Shown here piece by piece: positions 53,380 to 61,236 of a DNA stretch of 64,000 bases. The notes beneath the pieces were generated by a model. It was not told the origin of the DNA and ran no database searches. It worked only from the letters and a program-made list of their open reading frames with translations. This DNA is from Aquibacillus kalidii. Its GTDB lineage: Bacteria > Bacillota > Bacilli > Bacillales > Amphibacillaceae. Positions within the stretch are counted from its first letter, which is position 1. Each line of letters starts with the position of its first letter. A program made the translations under genes and the position numbers. The stretch is from the NCBI RefSeq assembly GCF_014280935.1, contig NZ_JACLZI010000030.1, positions 45,125 to 109,124 on the forward strand. The letters are read 5' to 3'.

Positions 53380-54555
53380 ATGAGACAGCACAAATATAGA
53401 CTGTGGATTTTAGTATGTGTAGTAGCTATTTCTGGCCTTAGTCAAGGAATGCTATTACCACTTATTGCAATTATTTTTGAAAATAGTGGTGTATCTTCTT
53501 TCTTAAACGGGGTTAATGCTACAGGGTTATACATAGGTGTACTCCTAGCGTCTCCATTTATGGAGCAACCTCTTCGCAAATGGGGCTATAAACCACTCAT
53601 TTTATTTGGAGGTTTATTAGTATTTAGTGCACTTGCTCTTTTCCCCTTATGGAAAACGTTTTGGTTCTGGTTCTTTTTACGCCTCTTGATAGGGATAGGT
53701 GACCATGCCTTGAACTTTGGTACCCAAACATGGATTACAGACTTCTCACCTAAACATAAGCGTGGAAGAAACATTGCGTTATATGGGTTGTTTTTCGGAA
53801 TAGGGTTCGCTGTCGGACCACTAATGACTCCATTAGTGGAAATTAATGAGTCTCTTCCATTCATCGTATCTTCTATCTTGTGCTTAATCGGTTGGTGTTT
53901 CGTTTTTACATTGAAAAATGAACTCCCGGAACAAGATATGGAAATGAGCTCCTTTTTCGACACGTTCAAACGCTTTTCAGTTGCTTTAAAATATGGCTGG
54001 ATAACATTTTTACCTCCCCTTGCTTACGGATTTCTCGAAGCAGCTTTTAACGGAAGCTTTCCGGTATATGCACTGAGGATAGGACTTGAAGTACATAATG
54101 TATCGATTTTCTTAGCATCGTTTGCAATCGGCGGTATTATTTTCCAACTCCCTTTAGGGATGATGAGTGATAAATATGGCCGCAGAAATATTTTGTTAAT
54201 TGCACTATCTGTTGGGTTTATAAGTTTTACCTTTGCTGGACTTTTAGAACAATCATTTATTGGATTAGTTGTTTGTTTATTCATTGCTGGCATCTTTGTA
54301 GGCTCTATATTCTCGCTTGGTGTTTCCTACATGACAGATGTTATGCCAAAAAATCTTCTACCCACCGGGAATTTAATGTGCGGTATATTTTTCAGCTTCG
54401 GTAGCTTAATCGGGCCATCACTTGGTGGCTTATTTATTGAATTTTTACAGGGGGTTAGCTTTTTTACGATCATTAGTAGCTTATTCCTGATCATTTGTTT
54501 AATCATTTTAATATGGGGTAAACCTTCTTCCCAACAACTAAATCAACCCTCATAA
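53380..54555 (+). CDS. yfkF: MFS transporter (YfkF-like)
   Basis: A 391-residue major-facilitator protein with 12 predicted helices. The cytoplasmic loop 2-3 motif is weak (PLRKWGYKPL), while loop 8-9 has the classical MMSDKYGRRN. It is probably a drug or metabolite efflux protein. The ATG at MRQHKYRLW follows AAAGGTATTGGTG. Neighbouring yfkD, yfkH and yfkJ homologues support the YfkF label. The stop codon is inside a long hairpin. Confidence 0.83.
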   Translation: MRQHKYRLWILVCVVAISGLSQGMLLPLIAIIFENSGVSSFLNGVNATGLYIGVLLASPFMEQPLRKWGYKPLILFGGLLVFSALALFPLWKTFWFWFFLRLLIGIGDHALNFGTQTWITDFSPKHKRGRNIALYGLFFGIGFAVGPLMTPLVEINESLPFIVSSILCLIGWCFVFTLKNELPEQDMEMSSFFDTFKRFSVALKYGWITFLPPLAYGFLEAAFNGSFPVYALRIGLEVHNVSIFLASFAIGGIIFQLPLGMMSDKYGRRNILLIALSVGFISFTFAGLLEQSFIGLVVCLFIAGIFVGSIFSLGVSYMTDVMPKNLLPTGNLMCGIFFSFGSLIGPSLGGLFIEFLQGVSFFTIISSLFLIICLIILIWGKPSSQQLNQPS

Positions 54556-54602
54556 AAAGTAGCAGAGCGTCTTCTGCTACTTTTTTTATAAGGGTTGATT
54601 TA
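54539..54602. terminator. Long two-tier hairpin between yfkF and rbsK
   Basis: Outer arms TAAATCAACCCT / AGGGTTGATTTA (12 bp) and inner arms AAAAAGTAGCAGA / TCTGCTACTTTTT (13 bp), with a 6-nt loop and a small asymmetric bulge. The inner helix with its T tract is a bidirectional terminator for the convergent genes. Confidence 0.88.
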
Positions 54603-54621
54603 ATTTCTTCTTTTATCTTTT

Positions 54622-55533
54622 TTACATATGCTGCTTCACTTCCTCTAACAAAGGCATACCATCTTGTGCACCAAACCTCGTAACCGCTAGGCCTGATACG
54701 GTAACAGCAAAATTCAGTGTTTTTTCCAACGACCAATTTTCAGCTATCCCATATGCTAATGCCCCATTAAATGAGTCACCAGCACCAGTAGTATCGACTA
54801 CGCTTCCTAATGATCTAGAAGGGATAATATTCAGCTCGCCATCAGACCAGTAAGCACACCCTCGTTCACCAAGCGTTACAATTAATTCAGATGTGTACAT
54901 CTGCCTCCAATCCAGAAAAGCATTTCTAAGTTGATCGTCTGTCTTCACCTCTCGGTTTAACAAACTAGCCAATTCTGATTCATTGGGAGTTACATACTCT
55001 ATATTATTTAATACGTTTGTATTCAATTCAGTCGCTGGTGCAGGGTTCAATATTGTAGCTACTTGGTGTTGTTTCGCAATACTTAATGCATATTCTACTG
55101 TTTTTATAGGTATTTCCAATTGCATGAGCAAAACATCCGCATTTATAATGACCTCTTTAACTTCTTCCACATACTCAGGTGTACATTGTTGATTAGCTCC
55201 AGGAATAACAATGATACTATTATCCTCAGGTAGATGAACAATTGAAGCAATACCTGTTGGATAGGAGGATGTTCGCTTTATGTTTTCTGTTATTAGATTC
55301 TTCTTTGATAACGAATTAATGATTTGATCTCCAAACACGTCATTACCCAAAACACCAAGCATGAAGGCTTCCCCAGTTAATTTGCTAACTGCAACAGCTT
55401 GGTTAGCCCCTTTTCCACCTGGTAGATAGTTAATGTTTTCCCCGTGTATGGTCTCACCTATATTAGGATATCTCTTAGTTGATACCACAATATCCATGTT
55501 TAAGCTGCCTAATACTACGATTTTCTTTCCCAT
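54622..55533 (-). CDS. rbsK: Ribokinase
   Basis: A 303-residue PfkB-family kinase phosphorylating D-ribose to ribose-5-phosphate. N-terminal block VVLGSLNMDIVVSTKRYP, the GGKGANQAVAVSKL sugar-binding motif typical of ribokinase, and VDTTGAGDSFNGALAYG with the catalytic Asp. No rbs transporter or regulator is adjacent. It interrupts the yfk gene set. GAGGTG ribosome site. Confidence 0.93.
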   Translation of the reverse strand: MGKKIVVLGSLNMDIVVSTKRYPNIGETIHGENINYLPGGKGANQAVAVSKLTGEAFMLGVLGNDVFGDQIINSLSKKNLITENIKRTSSYPTGIASIVHLPEDNSIIVIPGANQQCTPEYVEEVKEVIINADVLLMQLEIPIKTVEYALSIAKQHQVATILNPAPATELNTNVLNNIEYVTPNESELASLLNREVKTDDQLRNAFLDWRQMYTSELIVTLGERGCAYWSDGELNIIPSRSLGSVVDTTGAGDSFNGALAYGIAENWSLEKTLNFAVTVSGLAVTRFGAQDGMPLLEEVKQHM

Positions 55534-55763
55534 CTATTCACCTCATTTTGTTAGATACGATACCACTCAAACTAAGTCAAGCATACATTGTCTTCTATTT
55601 GAAATGCAATAGAGGCATGCGTTCTCATGTATTCCGTTCTCTTATTTCCTTTAACCAAGTTACCTAATAAGACTGTCATAATTAATCCTTCCCTCTTGAC
55701 TAAGTAGGTGACTATGATAAAATAAAATTAAATATTACATTATAATTATTTTAATTAAATGAA

Positions 55764-55819
55764 TTACAAAAAAGTTGTTTTAACAGCATAATAGGTAACG
55801 TTAACGATTATCATTATCA
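55764..55819 (+). promoter_or_regulatory. Metal-ATPase promoter with Fur-like box
   Basis: A -35 TTACAA (55764-55769), 17-nt spacer and -10 CATAAT (55787-55792) precede CGATTATCATTATCA (55805-55819). That 15-mer fits the 7-1-7 Fur consensus TGATAATNATTATCA at 12 of 14 defined positions and sits at the expected transcription start, a repressor position. It fits the PerR consensus less well. Confidence 0.55.
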
Positions 55820-55843
55820 ATTAGAATGGGAAGGGTGATTAAT

Positions 55844-57787
55844 TTGTCACAATTATCAAGAACAATTTTAAATAAGGAATCAGAAATTAGCAGTTATTGG
55901 CATTCAATTTATAACAATTTTAATTTATTTTTCAAAAAACACGGTGAGCTAGTCGCAGCTCTAATTAGTGGTATTTTGATTCTGAGCGCATGGACATTCG
56001 AAAATAGACTACCTGAGCATAGCCACGTTATGATGCTTCTGTCTGCATTCATTATTGGTGGATTCGCAAAGGCAAAAGAAGGTTTCGAGGAAACAATCAA
56101 AGAAAGAGAACTAAATGTTGAAATGCTTATGATATTTGCCGCAATTGGTTCTGCCTTAATCGGCTATTGGACTGAGGGTGCTATTTTGATCTTCATTTTC
56201 GCTCTTTCTGGTGCACTGGAAACTTATACAATGAATAAAAGCGAGAAAGAGATCTCTTCTCTCATGGATCTTCAGCCTGAAGAAGCTTTAAGAATTAATA
56301 AATACGGTGAGGAAAAAGTTAGTGTCAAAAAACTCCAACTTGGTGACCGTATTTTGATAAAAGCCGGCGAAAGAGTGCCTGCAGATGGGGTAATAATGAA
56401 GGGCAGTACTTCTATTGATGAAAGTACGTTAACAGGTGAGGCAATACCTGTTACAAAACAGATTGAAAGTGAAGTGCTTGCCGGAACCGTTAACTTGAAT
56501 GGTAGCATTGTTGTAGAAATCACCAAATTTGCGAGTGACTCTTTATTTCAAAAAATAATAGACTTAGTTCACTCCGCACAAAGCGAAAAGTCTCCCTCCC
56601 AACTTTTTATTGAAAAATTTGAAACTACTTATGTAAAAGTTGTCTTAATAGCTGTTGCCTTGATGATGTTTTTACCCCATTTTATGTTCGGATGGAGTTG
56701 GACGGATACTATTTATCGAGCTATGATCCTACTTGTTGTCGCTTCTCCATGCGCGCTTGTTGCATCGATCATGCCTGCGACACTATCAGCAATTTCAACT
56801 GGTGCACGAAACGGCGTATTGTTCAAAGGTGGGGTTCATATCGAGAATTTAGCAACCATCGATGCAATTGCCTTTGACAAAACAGGAACTTTAACAAATG
56901 GAACACCAACAGTTACAGATATTCATATAGATCCTTCTATCAATGACCATGATTTTTTGTCTATTGTCAGCTCTATTGAAAAAGAATCCAATCACCCTCT
57001 AGCTCAAGCTATCGTAAGGGCAAGTCAAGAACGTAGCATTTCTTTTCACTATGAGCTTCAAGAAATGAAGGACACTGCTGGATGTGGAGTAACTGCACAA
57101 ATAAATAATGAACAATGGAAAATTGGTAATGCAAAGCTAGTCGGAAAAGAATCAGCCAATCATTTTGCGAATGGTATCGCGAACAAATTAGCTCAAGAAG
57201 CAAAAACGCTTGTGTATGTTGCTAAGAACAACCAAGTAGTCGGGTTGTTTGCTTTAAAAGATGAATTAAGAACGGATACAGTCCAAGCCATTAAGGCATT
57301 GAATAAACTTGGCATTCATACTGTTATGCTTACAGGCGACAACGAAATGACTGCAAAGGCAATTGCAAAGGAAGCAAATATTAAACAGTATATCGCGAAT
57401 TGCTTACCTGAGGACAAAGTAAATCAGATTAAAGAACTAAATAAAAGCTATCGAAAGGTTGCCATGATCGGTGATGGAATAAACGATGCTCCTGCACTTG
57501 CCACTGCAAGTCTTGGTATTGCGATGGGAACTGGAACAGATGTAGCTTTAGAAACAGCAGATGTTGTGTTAATGAAAAATAAACTTTCTAAAATTACGAA
57601 TGCTATCTCCTTATCAAAACGAATGAATACAGTTATTAAACAAAACGCTGTCTTTTCTATCACTGTCATATTTGTACTGATAGCAGCTAACTTTGCCCAA
57701 TTCTTAGACTTACCGTTAGGAGTAATTGGTCACGAAGGAAGTACGATCTTAGTAATTTTAAACGGTTTGCGTTTATTAAAAGCGTAA
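55844..57787 (+). CDS. P1B4-type heavy-metal efflux ATPase (PfeT/FrvA-like)
   Basis: A 647-residue metal pump. It lacks an N-terminal HMA domain and has SPC (VVASPCALVASIMPATL) in the ion-binding helix instead of CPC. Both are marks of the P1B4 group that exports Fe2+ or Co2+ (PfeT/ZosA of Bacillus, FrvA of Listeria). Also seen: actuator STLTGEAIPVTK (TGE), phosphorylation site DKTGTLTNG, nucleotide-binding SSIEKESNHPLAQAIV, and hinge MIGDGINDAPALA. A TTG start after GAAGGGTGA is likely; an ATG six codons upstream is the alternative. A Fur-like box in its promoter suggests iron. Confidence 0.87.
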   Translation: MSQLSRTILNKESEISSYWHSIYNNFNLFFKKHGELVAALISGILILSAWTFENRLPEHSHVMMLLSAFIIGGFAKAKEGFEETIKERELNVEMLMIFAAIGSALIGYWTEGAILIFIFALSGALETYTMNKSEKEISSLMDLQPEEALRINKYGEEKVSVKKLQLGDRILIKAGERVPADGVIMKGSTSIDESTLTGEAIPVTKQIESEVLAGTVNLNGSIVVEITKFASDSLFQKIIDLVHSAQSEKSPSQLFIEKFETTYVKVVLIAVALMMFLPHFMFGWSWTDTIYRAMILLVVASPCALVASIMPATLSAISTGARNGVLFKGGVHIENLATIDAIAFDKTGTLTNGTPTVTDIHIDPSINDHDFLSIVSSIEKESNHPLAQAIVRASQERSISFHYELQEMKDTAGCGVTAQINNEQWKIGNAKLVGKESANHFANGIANKLAQEAKTLVYVAKNNQVVGLFALKDELRTDTVQAIKALNKLGIHTVMLTGDNEMTAKAIAKEANIKQYIANCLPEDKVNQIKELNKSYRKVAMIGDGINDAPALATASLGIAMGTGTDVALETADVVLMKNKLSKITNAISLSKRMNTVIKQNAVFSITVIFVLIAANFAQFLDLPLGVIGHEGSTILVILNGLRLLKA

Positions 57788-57827
57788 GTTGCTTCAAACA
57801 GGAAAGTGTTTGCAAAAGTATTTTTTT

Positions 57828-57870
57828 AAAAAGGAGACTCTTGTCCTATTAGGAACTGAGTCTCCTTTTT
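57828..57870. terminator. Bidirectional terminator between metal ATPase and yfkH
   Basis: AAAAAGGAGACTC, 17-nt loop (itself with a TCC/GGA helix), GAGTCTCCTTTTT: 13-bp perfect stem flanked by A/T tracts, serving the convergent genes. Confidence 0.92.
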
Positions 57871-57873
57871 AAA

Positions 57874-58698
57874 CTAGCTATTTTCCAGTTTCATTTCCCT
57901 TAGCAACGCATTTATTTCTCCACCTACGATAATGATAATTCCAGATAAATAGAACCAAATCATTAAAATAATGACACCACCAAGACTTCCGTAAGTTGCT
58001 GAGTAATTACCAATCGTATTGACATAGTATGAGAAAGCAAGTGATACAAGTTGCCACCCAACTGTAGCAAAGGCTGCACCAAGTGCAACATTTTTAAATT
58101 GCACACGTTTGTTTGGCGCAAGTACATATAGCGCAAGCAAAACAATGAAAAATACTATAGATGATATCACCCACCGCAACATATTCCATGCCTCGATAAA
58201 ACCAGACGACAGACCAACAAATGAAAATAAATAGATCCCAATTGCCTTCCCAAATATCGGTAGTAAAAAGGCAACAATAATCACTAAAAGCATTGCTAAT
58301 GTTAAAATGATAGCAATGAAACGTGATACAATAAATGATCTATTTTCCTCAACATCATACGCAGCATTAAATGATCTCATAATAGCATTTATTCCATTAG
58401 AGGCCGACCAAAGTGTACCTATGATCCCCACCGATAACAGTCCACCATTTTTCTCATTAGCTATTTTTGTTATATTTTCGTTAATTAATTGAACCGTTTC
58501 TGCAGGTGCGTAATCGGCTATAAATTTAACTACATCAATCTTTTCGAATGGTAAATATCCAATTAATGTAACTAAAAAGATCATAAATGGAAACAAGGAT
58601 AATAAAAAGAAATATGCTAACTGTGCAGAAAGGCCAAATACGTCATCTTTTAGAATTCGTTTGACTAATCTTTTGATGAAATCTATAATCTTTTTCAC
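57874..58698 (-). CDS. yfkH: YihY/BrkB-family membrane protein (YfkH-like)
   Basis: A 274-residue protein with six membrane helices. Early motif GLSAQLAYFFLLSLFPFMIFL, then LWSASNGINAIMRSFNAAYDV and the late GAAFATVGWQLVSLAFSYYV and GSLGGVIILMIWFYLSGIIII are YihY signatures (formerly misannotated as RNase BN). Function unclear, possibly transport. It is the last gene of the run with the YtxH-like and phosphatase genes. GTG start after AAAGGGGAG. Confidence 0.88.
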   Translation of the reverse strand: MKKIIDFIKRLVKRILKDDVFGLSAQLAYFFLLSLFPFMIFLVTLIGYLPFEKIDVVKFIADYAPAETVQLINENITKIANEKNGGLLSVGIIGTLWSASNGINAIMRSFNAAYDVEENRSFIVSRFIAIILTLAMLLVIIVAFLLPIFGKAIGIYLFSFVGLSSGFIEAWNMLRWVISSIVFFIVLLALYVLAPNKRVQFKNVALGAAFATVGWQLVSLAFSYYVNTIGNYSATYGSLGGVIILMIWFYLSGIIIIVGGEINALLREMKLENS

Positions 58699-58719
58699 TT
58701 GTCTCCCCTTTCTTTATTG

Positions 58720-59061
58720 TTACTTATTGTCATCAGAGTCAGAGCTTAGTTTTACGTTCAATTGTATGTCCCCATCATCTAATTTACTTACAGAATCTAA
58801 TGTTTCTTGTATTTTTGCCAATATATCTAGGGCACCTGTAACACCATTAGATATGTTGCTTGAGATATTTATATATCCTTCACGTAGAGATTGAAAACCT
58901 TCTGATGGGTTTTTCGCATAGTAGCGTGTTGATGCTTGTGTAGTTTTCACCTTATTCCAAACATCATTCCTTGTGTCTCTATCCAGTAAAGCAAGCAATC
59001 CCCCTACTAATGCTCCTAATGCCATCCCTTGTACTAGCTTATTATTTTTCAACCCTTTCAT
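58720..59061 (-). CDS. YtxH-like small protein
   Basis: A 113-residue protein. The N-terminal MALGALVGGLLALL segment (residues 13-26) is a short glycine-rich membrane helix; a charged, coiled-coil-prone tail follows, as in YtxH-domain proteins linked to general stress in Bacillus. It lies 6 nt after the phosphatase gene and 21 nt before yfkH, so the three form one operon. Role unknown. Confidence 0.7.
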   Translation of the reverse strand: MKGLKNNKLVQGMALGALVGGLLALLDRDTRNDVWNKVKTTQASTRYYAKNPSEGFQSLREGYINISSNISNGVTGALDILAKIQETLDSVSKLDDGDIQLNVKLSSDSDDNK

Positions 59062-59067
59062 TCCTTC

Positions 59068-59538
59068 CTATAAGTTATGTGCAGCTCTAATTTCCTTAAA
59101 CAACTCTTTACACCCTTGGCTAACCAGTTCGTATGTATATTCAAAGTTATTCGTAAAGTAAGGATCAGGAACATTCTCCTCTTTAGGATTTGCAACGAAT
59201 TCCATTAACCTCTTAACGACAACTTCCCCATGTTGATTACGAATGGCATTCAAGTCATTTATATTCTTTTCATCCATCGCAATAATATAATTAAAATCTT
59301 CCCAATCTTTATCCGTTACTTGTCTAGCAGAGATACCTTGATAAGATATGGAAAGGTTATCCAATAGATTTCTAGTCCCTTGATGAGGTGCTGATCCTAC
59401 ATGCCAGTCTCCAATTCCTGCTGAATCGACGATAACCTCATCTGATAAACCCTCTTTTTTTACCAAATCCCGAAAAATAGCCTCGGCCATCGGTGACCTA
59501 CAAATGTTTCCTAAACAAATAAATAAAACCTTAATCAT
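59068..59538 (-). CDS. yfkJ: Low-molecular-weight protein-tyrosine phosphatase (YfkJ-like)
   Basis: A 156-residue phosphatase. The P-loop CLGNICRSP (C-x5-R-S, residues 8-16) holds the nucleophilic cysteine; the general-acid aspartate is in VPDPYFTNNF near residue 123. Such enzymes dephosphorylate tyrosine- or arginine-phosphorylated proteins. First gene of the yfkJ-YtxH-yfkH operon, after AAAGGGG. Substrate not evident. Confidence 0.93.
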   Translation of the reverse strand: MIKVLFICLGNICRSPMAEAIFRDLVKKEGLSDEVIVDSAGIGDWHVGSAPHQGTRNLLDNLSISYQGISARQVTDKDWEDFNYIIAMDEKNINDLNAIRNQHGEVVVKRLMEFVANPKEENVPDPYFTNNFEYTYELVSQGCKELFKEIRAAHNL

Positions 59539-59763
59539 AGCTATAACCCCTTTCTGTTAACAATTATACTGGACAAGTGGCAAAAGTAAAAAACATTCGT
59601 ATAACAGCCACTATAGGACAATACACTTTTTATGATTATTGGTAAATAACATAATACAAAAATTAAAATGCTCTTATACAAACAATACCAAGTAGGAAAC
59701 CGATTAAATAACAAACCTTTGTGAACTTCCTAGCAATAGCTCTAATAAATTACTTAAAATCTA

Positions 59764-59793
59764 TTGACATGCACACTTAATTTTCGGAATATT
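59764..59793 (+). promoter_or_regulatory. agcS promoter region with CodY-like box
   Basis: TTGACA (59764-59769) is a perfect -35. AATTTTCGGAATATT (59779-59793) matches the CodY consensus AATTTTCWGAAAATT at 13 of 15 positions and overlaps the -10 region. The same segment is part of an inverted repeat TTTCGGA-14 nt-TCCGAAA, which could serve another repressor instead. Confidence 0.5.
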
Positions 59794-59828
59794 ATAATAT
59801 TATCCGAAATGATTAGGAGGTTGATGGA

Positions 59829-61184
59829 ATGGCAGATGTTGTTAGTCAAATTAGTGGTTACATATGGGGTCCTCCCTTACTCATCCTTTTAGTAGGAACT
59901 GGGTTGTACTTAACCATTCGCCTAGGTTTCTTACAATTTAGGACACTTCCATACGCATTAAAACTAGCTTTCAGCCCAAAAAGACAGGACAAGAAATCAA
60001 AAGGAGATATAAGTCATTACCAGGCATTAACTACTGCACTTGCTGCGACAATCGGTACCGGTAATATAGCTGGGGTAGCCGGCGCAGTTATTGCAGGTGG
60101 TCCTGGTGCTGTATTTTGGATGTGGATAACAGCCTTACTGGGAATGGCAACTAAATATGCCGAGGCAATTCTTGCTGTTAAATATCGGGTTAAAAATGAC
60201 AAAGGTCAGTACTCTGGTGGTCCTATGTATTACCTAGAAAAAGGTCTAAACGCCAAATGGCTTGGGGTCTTATTCGCAATCTTTGGAGCAATTGCTGCAT
60301 TTGGGATTGGGAACATGGTTCAATCTAACACTGTTTCAGATGTATTAAAATCTTCATTCAGTGTTCCAACTTGGGTTACTGGTATTACTCTAGCTATACT
60401 AGCAGCATTAGTCATCATGGGAGGGATTAAAAGTATTGGACGAGTAACATCTTACTTCGTTCCCGTTATGGCAGCCTTTTATGTTTTAGGCGGACTTATT
60501 ATTATTATACTTAACTTTGACTTAGTCCCTGATGCTGTTGGGCTCATTCTTTCCGATGCTTTTACCGGTCAAGCAGTTGCTGGTGGTTTACTCGGTACTG
60601 CTATCCGCTATGGTGTAGCACGAGGGGTATTCTCAAATGAAGCAGGCTTAGGTTCTGCACCGATCGCAGCTGCTGCTGCCAAGACAGATTACCCTGGTCG
60701 TCAAGCTTTAGTATCGATGACGCAGGTGTTTTTAGACACAATCATCGTTTGTTCGATTACAGGTATTACACTCGTAATGGCGAATCTCTATGGCGGTGGC
60801 CTAAAAGGAGCTGAACTTACATCAGAATCCTTTTCATTCTTCCTAGGAGCTACTGGTGAATATATTGTGGCAATTGGTACTGTATTCTTCGCATTTTCTA
60901 CTATTGTTGGCTGGTCTTATTATGGTGAAAAATGTTTTAGTTATTTGCTAAGCGATAAATTTCTTCCCTTTTACCGCGCCCTATTCGTGTTACTAGTGTT
61001 CTATGGTGCTGTGGAAACGTTAGATGTCATTTGGGGCATTGCTGATATAATGAATGGATTAATGGCATTTCCAAACTTAGTAGGCCTTATTGGCCTTTCA
61101 GGTGTTGTTGTTGCAGAGACAAGAAAGTTTTTAAAAGTTGCTAAGGAAGAAAAGGAACAAGCAAAACAGGAAGAGTTTAGTTAG
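59829..61184 (+). CDS. Sodium:alanine symporter (AgcS family)
   Basis: A 451-residue transporter with about 11 helices. Typical blocks: GTGLYLTIRLGFLQFRTL, ALAATIGTGNIAGVAGAV (sodium/substrate site), MWITALLGMATKYAEAILAV, FSNEAGLGSAPIAAAAAKT and GWSYYGEKCFSYL. It takes up alanine, glycine or glutamine with Na+. AGGAGG ribosome site. A CodY-like box suggests repression in amino-acid-rich conditions. Confidence 0.93.
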   Translation: MADVVSQISGYIWGPPLLILLVGTGLYLTIRLGFLQFRTLPYALKLAFSPKRQDKKSKGDISHYQALTTALAATIGTGNIAGVAGAVIAGGPGAVFWMWITALLGMATKYAEAILAVKYRVKNDKGQYSGGPMYYLEKGLNAKWLGVLFAIFGAIAAFGIGNMVQSNTVSDVLKSSFSVPTWVTGITLAILAALVIMGGIKSIGRVTSYFVPVMAAFYVLGGLIIIILNFDLVPDAVGLILSDAFTGQAVAGGLLGTAIRYGVARGVFSNEAGLGSAPIAAAAAKTDYPGRQALVSMTQVFLDTIIVCSITGITLVMANLYGGGLKGAELTSESFSFFLGATGEYIVAIGTVFFAFSTIVGWSYYGEKCFSYLLSDKFLPFYRALFVLLVFYGAVETLDVIWGIADIMNGLMAFPNLVGLIGLSGVVVAETRKFLKVAKEEKEQAKQEEFS

Positions 61185-61201
61185 ATTTAGCTATATAATA
61201 A

Positions 61202-61231
61202 ATCCCCCTACAAGAATCTGAGTAGGGGGAT
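61202..61231. terminator. Bidirectional terminator between agcS and the GGDEF-EAL gene
   Basis: ATCCCCCTAC, 10-nt loop, GTAGGGGGAT: 10-bp GC-rich perfect stem, with T-rich sequence on the plus side and TTTATTAT on the minus side. Confidence 0.88.
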
Positions 61232-61236
61232 CTTTC

